From contig JAEDMR010000079.1 in NCBI GenBank assembly GCA_016302925.1, forward strand, positions 1-8,807: a DNA stretch of 8,807 nucleotides, given 5' to 3'. A model generated the notes under the pieces. It had not been told where the DNA came from. It saw only the letters and a list, made by a program, of their open reading frames with translations, and did not search any database. The position numbers and the translations under genes are program-made. Below, in pieces: positions 7,190-8,807 of the stretch. The number at the start of each line of letters is the position of its first letter. Position 1 is the first letter of the stretch. The DNA is from Bacillota bacterium (GTDB lineage: Bacteria > Bacillota > Clostridia > Peptostreptococcales > Anaerovoracaceae).

Positions 7190-7197
7190 CCTTCCTT
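7190..7197 (-). promoter_or_regulatory. Ribosome binding site that sets the DmpA-like start
   Basis: AAGGAAGG on the - strand, 8 nt before the ATG at 7179-7181. The alternative ATG at 7229 has no such site. Confidence 0.8.
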
Positions 7198-7245
7198 TCA
7201 ATATATATTAATGTAGAACACTCATTCATGTGCTAATTAGGTATT

Positions 7246-7260
7246 GCAACTATCATGCCA
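7246..7260 (-). promoter_or_regulatory. Sigma-54 (-24/-12) promoter of the peptidase operon
   Basis: The - strand reads TGGCA-TGATAG-TTGC, followed by A. The spacing between the invariant GG and GC is exactly 10 nt, and the sequence fits the RpoN consensus TGGCAC-N5-TTGC at all core positions. GG falls at -25/-24 (7259-7258) and GC at -13/-12 (7247-7246), so transcription should begin near 7234 and give a leader of about 53 nt before the ATG at 7181. The divergent neighbouring gene encodes a sigma-54 activator, which independently supports the call. Confidence 0.87.
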
Positions 7261-7278
7261 ACGGTTTGTTTCCGAAAA

Positions 7279-7293
7279 AGGGATGATTTCCCT
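7279..7293. promoter_or_regulatory. 15-bp dyad AGGGA-N5-TCCCT near the sigma-54 promoter
   Basis: A perfect 5-5-5 inverted repeat lies at about -45 to -59 from the predicted peptidase start site. That is closer than enhancer sites usually are, so it could be an accessory or repressor site, or chance. No function can be assigned. Confidence 0.3.
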
Positions 7294-7312
7294 GAAATTA
7301 CAGCTTCGCAGG

Positions 7313-7334
7313 ATACGGAAGTCCGGTATGTACC
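7313..7334. promoter_or_regulatory. Overlapping dyads, candidate upstream activator sequence
   Basis: Two dyads share one base: CGGA-AG-TCCG (7316-7325) and GGTA-TG-TACC (7325-7334). The first is flanked by ATA and GTAT, which nearly extends it to 17 bp with one extra base. The block lies about 79-100 bp upstream of the predicted sigma-54 start, the usual distance for enhancer-binding proteins, and about 75-96 bp upstream of the regulator's own predicted start. It is the best candidate binding site for the adjacent activator. Confidence 0.5.
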
Positions 7335-7373
7335 ACATTATTATAAATCTATATCCCATTTAATCCGTTTTTC

Positions 7374-7402
7374 TTGTTTTTTTCACCGTACTATGCTAAA
7401 AT
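7374..7402 (+). promoter_or_regulatory. Extended -10 promoter of the sigma-54 activator gene
   Basis: TTGTTT (7374-7379) and TAAAAT (7397-7402) are separated by 17 nt, and TG at 7394-7395 gives the extended -10 form TGCTAAAAT. Transcription would start near 7409, leaving a very short leader of about 16 nt that contains the ribosome binding site AAGGAGG (7411-7417). Confidence 0.65.
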
Positions 7403-7424
7403 AGGTGTGGAAGGAGGCAAGAAA

Positions 7425-8807
7425 ATGAAAAAGCTCGCAATCGTTTACAACAATCCGGATAACCGGGAGGCTATGACTCACATTGAGCAGGAAATCGAAA
7501 AAGTCTTCGCCGGAAACGTACTCCTGCAGCCATACTTTTTCAACCAGCTTCAGCCCGGTGATAAGATCCTGGCTGACGCGATTCTGCTCAACGGTCAGCA
7601 GCTGCTGACACAAGTGCGTCCATTCATACAGGAATCTCAGAATCTGATCGTGCTGACTCGAAGTATCAGCAGGCACCATCTTCCTGATCTTTTACAGATT
7701 CCAAAAAATGAGGACGTACTTCTGGTCAACGATTCGGAAGTTTCCACCATGGAGACTCTATATATGTTCTATGAGCTGGGTATATTTCACTTCAATCTGA
7801 TTCCGTTTGATCAGGAAGAATATCTTGCCGGTGCATATGAAGATATCTCATATGCCATCACACCCGATGAGGTACCACTGGTGCCCCCTGAGATAAAACA
7901 TATTCTCAATATCGGCTATCGTGAGATCGGTTTTGATACGCTGATCCGGCTTGCCGACATGCTGCAGCTGGAAAGTGAGACCATCTCCACCAATCTGATT
8001 CACTACCTGCAGAAGGTTGTGGAACCCAGCATGAATTCACACAACAACTATCTCGAAAGCTATGTAAAAAGTCTGGTCATGAACGAACTGATTTCAGAAT
8101 CCGGTTTTGCGATTCTCGCCTTTGACGCCCAGGGCAGCGTACTCTTCGAGAATCAAAGAGCCCACCGCATGTTTGACGATGCCGAACTTCCGGATTTTGA
8201 GGGGAAGGAAGGGAAAAATCTGCTCTTCACCATCGGCGAAACCAACTATCTGATGGATCGCATTTATCTGGGCAACCACGATGAAAAGCTCGGATACATC
8301 ATTTCGCTGCGTGATGAACAGGAAATCCGCGAAGCGGAAAATCAATTGAATCGAAAGATTCGCGAGAAGGGAATTTACGCCAAGTACCATTTCAGCGACA
8401 TCGTATGCCATACGGAGGTAATGACTCAATGCATCGCCACTGCCAAGAAAGCCGCGCTTACTGACTATACCATTCTCATTCACGGGGAGAGCGGTACCGG
8501 AAAGGAGCTGTTTGCACAGTCGATTCACAATTATTCGCAGCGTCAGAGCAAACCCTTCATTGCCATAAACTGTGCCGCTCTGCCGGAAAACCTGCTGGAA
8601 AGTGAACTTTTCGGCTATGAACCAGGTTCTTTCACCGGTGCGCAGAAAAAAGGCAAGCTTGGTCTCTTCGAACAAGCCAATACTGGAACGATCTTTTTAG
8701 ATGAGATCGGTGACATTTCCCCCGGCCTTCAGTCCAGACTTCTTCGCGTGCTGCAGGAAAAGCAGATCATGCGGATCGGCAGCGATAAGATCATAAATAT
8801 TGATGTG
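7425..8807 (+). CDS. Sigma-54-dependent transcriptional activator, partial (3' end outside window)
   Basis: The open frame runs 461 codons from an ATG with AAGGAGG 7 nt upstream to the edge of the window with no stop. Residues 1-155 form an alternating alpha/beta region that I do not recognise; a helical segment follows (about 156-222), and about 225-298 resembles a PAS domain (GFAILAFDAQGSVLFENQRA). A charged helix (296-318) leads into the AAA+ domain: Walker A GESGTGKE (354-361), GSFTGA (401-406), and Walker B GTIFLDEIGD (421-430) with Asp426-Glu427. GSFTGA is a variant of the GAFTGA loop that contacts sigma-54. The rest of the AAA+ domain and any DNA-binding helix-turn-helix lie beyond the window. 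There is no clear phosphoacceptor receiver domain, so a bound ligand rather than a histidine kinase is the likelier signal. Divergent placement next to a sigma-54 promoter makes the peptidase operon its likely target. Confidence 0.93.
   Translation, partial: MKKLAIVYNNPDNREAMTHIEQEIEKVFAGNVLLQPYFFNQLQPGDKILADAILLNGQQLLTQVRPFIQESQNLIVLTRSISRHHLPDLLQIPKNEDVLLVNDSEVSTMETLYMFYELGIFHFNLIPFDQEEYLAGAYEDISYAITPDEVPLVPPEIKHILNIGYREIGFDTLIRLADMLQLESETISTNLIHYLQKVVEPSMNSHNNYLESYVKSLVMNELISESGFAILAFDAQGSVLFENQRAHRMFDDAELPDFEGKEGKNLLFTIGETNYLMDRIYLGNHDEKLGYIISLRDEQEIREAENQLNRKIREKGIYAKYHFSDIVCHTEVMTQCIATAKKAALTDYTILIHGESGTGKELFAQSIHNYSQRQSKPFIAINCAALPENLLESELFGYEPGSFTGAQKKGKLGLFEQANTGTIFLDEIGDISPGLQSRLLRVLQEKQIMRIGSDKIINIDV

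Noticed and set aside
7178..7190. Possible second sigma-54 box in GTTGGCATCATGGG near the DmpA-like start codon
   Set aside because: It repeats the TTGGCAT of the real box but has no GC at the -12 position, and it overlaps the start codon.
8094..8675. 193-codon open frame on the - strand opposite the sigma-54 activator
   Set aside because: It overlaps the PAS and AAA+ coding region, whose Walker motifs are unmistakable on the + strand.

Overview
The window looks like a chromosomal segment from a low- to mid-GC Gram-positive anaerobe, most likely a member of the class Clostridia (Bacillota). This is an inference from strong AGGAGG-type ribosome binding sites, sigma-A-like promoters, the protein families present and a DapF-kinase fusion; I cannot name a genus. 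No rRNA, tRNA, CRISPR array, insertion sequence or phage gene is visible.

Right part (about 5254-8807): a divergent pair. On the + strand, starting at 7425 and running off the end, is a sigma-54-dependent activator with an unrecognised N-terminal sensor region, a PAS-like domain and an AAA+ domain. On the - strand is a two-gene peptidase operon: a DmpA/BapA-type N-terminal-nucleophile aminopeptidase (S58/P1 family, 6144-7181), then 16 nt later a DppA-type zinc D-aminopeptidase (M55, 5324-6127). The 243-nt intergenic region carries a near-consensus -24/-12 sigma-54 promoter (7246-7260, - strand) facing the peptidases. Dyads lie about 80-100 bp upstream of its predicted start, where an activator would bind, and there is a separate sigma-A-type promoter for the regulator. 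A rho-independent terminator (5254-5302) closes the operon. The unit reads as a self-contained sigma-54-controlled system for using unusual (D-residue or beta-linked) peptides.

Middle part (3702-5200): a promoter and a 16-bp palindrome precede one reading frame that fuses a diaminopimelate epimerase (DapF) to a shikimate-kinase-fold domain. The kinase domain has an atypical lid, so its substrate is open; homoserine is a reasonable alternative to shikimate. A MATE-family exporter gene overlaps the 3' end of the fusion by 38 nt.

Left part (69-2302): after an intergenic promoter that carries a 13-bp dyad between its -35 and -10 elements come ridA (reactive enamine/imine deaminase) and an ABC exporter half-transporter. 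The last two overlap by one base (TAATG). No strong terminator separates the MATE gene from ridA, so the four genes from dapF to the ABC exporter may be partly co-transcribed. The 68 nt beyond the ABC gene show nothing I can support.
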